This document shows positions 63,308 through 64,000 of a DNA stretch of 64,000 nt, piece by piece; within the stretch, counting starts at the first letter, position 1, and the number at the start of each line of letters is the position of its first letter. Under the pieces are notes generated by a model. The model was given only the letters and a program-made list of their open reading frames with translations, did no database searches and was not told the DNA's origin. Made by a program: the position numbers and the translations under genes. The stretch is from Gammaproteobacteria bacterium (GTDB lineage: Bacteria > Pseudomonadota > Gammaproteobacteria > Pseudomonadales > Azotimanducaceae): positions 1 through 64,000 of the forward strand of contig VGVE01000001.1 of the NCBI GenBank assembly GCA_016874135.1. Direction: 5' to 3'.

Positions 63308-64000
63308 ATGCGAATCGGAGTGGCCGGACTTGGTAACGTGGCTCAGGGCTTACTGACGTTACTCGAGGAAAATCACGGGCAGATCATTGCACAGTGTGGG
63401 CAACCCATTGAGGTGGCCGCGGTTGCCAGCCGTTCTCGGCGCGAAGTGGATCTCGGCGGTGCAGAGTTCTCCCACGATGTCGCCGCGCTTGCGACCCGCA
63501 ATGATGTGGATGTGATCGTCGAGCTGATGGGTGGCGAAGGCGCAGCGCTCGAGCTCGTCAAGTCCGCACTCAACCACGGCAAGTCAGTGGTTACCGCCAA
63601 TAAGGCCATTCTGGCGGCACATGGCGATGCTCTCTTTGACCTTGCCGCTGCGCGCGGAGTTGCGCTGGGTATCGAAGCTTCAGTTGCCGGCGGCATCCCG
63701 GTTATCGCTGCACTGACCCGCTCGCTTGCAGCCAATCAGATTGAACGGGTCACCGGAATCATCAATGGCACCTGCAACTTCATCCTGAGCGCCATGAGTG
63801 ATCAGGGTGCCGGGTTTGAAGATGCACTCTCCAAAGCCCAACAACTGGGATTTGCGGAAGCTGATCCCACGTTCGATATGGGTGGCATCGATGCGGCGCA
63901 TAAGCTGGCTATCCTGGCGGCGCTTGCCTTCGGTGTACCCTTTGATCGCAATGCCGTCTTTGTCGAAGGTATAACCGATGTGACACCCGATGACATTACG
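63308..64000 (+). CDS. hom: Homoserine dehydrogenase, N-terminal part
   Basis: The gene runs off the right edge after 231 codons. The Rossmann domain begins MRIGVAGLGNVAQGLLTLL, with VIVELMGG and SVVTANKAILA. The catalytic domain includes IEASVAGGIPVI, NGTCNFILSAM and AEADPTFDMGGIDAAHK. It reduces aspartate semialdehyde to homoserine with NAD(P)H, feeding threonine and methionine synthesis. ATG 63308 follows GGGACGGAAA. The expected neighbour, thrC, would lie outside the window. No ACT domain is visible in the part present. Confidence 0.94.
   Translation, partial: MRIGVAGLGNVAQGLLTLLEENHGQIIAQCGQPIEVAAVASRSRREVDLGGAEFSHDVAALATRNDVDVIVELMGGEGAALELVKSALNHGKSVVTANKAILAAHGDALFDLAAARGVALGIEASVAGGIPVIAALTRSLAANQIERVTGIINGTCNFILSAMSDQGAGFEDALSKAQQLGFAEADPTFDMGGIDAAHKLAILAALAFGVPFDRNAVFVEGITDVTPDDIT

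Noticed and set aside
1-64000. CRISPR arrays, tRNA/rRNA genes, prophage or insertion-sequence genes
   Set aside because: No direct-repeat arrays, cloverleaf sequences, rRNA stretches or transposase/integrase frames were seen; XerD is the chromosomal recombinase.

Overview
The window is a chromosomal segment of a GC-rich proteobacterium, most likely a free-living heterotrophic gammaproteobacterium. This is inferred from gene order and families. The blocks ypjD-corB // ffh, rpsP-rimM-trmD-rplS, xerD-dsbC-hom, tadA near purL, guaB-guaA and a PurT-type formyltransferase all follow gammaproteobacterial arrangements. I see no tRNA, rRNA, CRISPR array, phage or transposase gene. No stretch over 300 bases lacks a gene; the longest gap is the leuA leader (about 285 bases).

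Layout. 1-2616 (minus): branched-chain 2-oxoacid dehydrogenase genes in the order E1alpha, E1beta, E2 (E2 cut by the window edge). 2727-13540: metallo-hydrolase, GMC oxidoreductase plus D-aminoacylase pair, RmuC, amino-acid permease, acyl-CoA synthetase, SnoaL-like protein and photolyase. 13561-24831: a catabolic/accessory zone with sulfatase, thioesterase, SnoaL-like protein, LLM-class oxidoreductase, nitronate monooxygenase-like protein, SDR, GST, SGNH hydrolase, carboxymuconolactone decarboxylase-like protein and MFS transporter. Six of these genes are interrupted by frameshifts or in-frame stops. 25020-32966: phosphohexomutase, isocitrate lyase, MFS and MATE transporters, a membrane protein coupled to an acyl-CoA dehydrogenase. 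33061-44658: mainly purine metabolism (guaB, guaA, tadA, purL, purT) with NUDIX, DUF3135, gamma-carbonic-anhydrase-like and CaiB CoA-transferase genes. 44668-46634: leuA behind a leucine-rich leader peptide. 46672-50283: corB-like, ypjD and ffh. 50306-58988: an accessory block (RND pump, adaptor, divergent TetR regulator, SDR, VOC and small proteins) lying between ffh and rpsP, which are neighbours in E. coli. 59137-64000: rpsP-rimM-trmD-rplS, xerD, dsbC-like and the start of homoserine dehydrogenase.

Taken together the genes suggest an organism that uses branched-chain amino acids, fatty or terpenoid acyl-CoAs and other organic acids (isocitrate lyase for C2 growth), with intact purine, leucine and threonine synthesis. 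The most interesting points are: a leu attenuation leader not detectable as an ordinary gene; a photolyase whose only plausible start is CTG; three near-identical palindromic repeats inside the 5' end of the RND adaptor gene; an inverted repeat next to the guaB promoter; and the concentration of broken genes in 13.5-24.8 kb. One of those stops is a TGA exactly where a CxxC cysteine is expected. I did not find a convincing wholly new multi-gene system.
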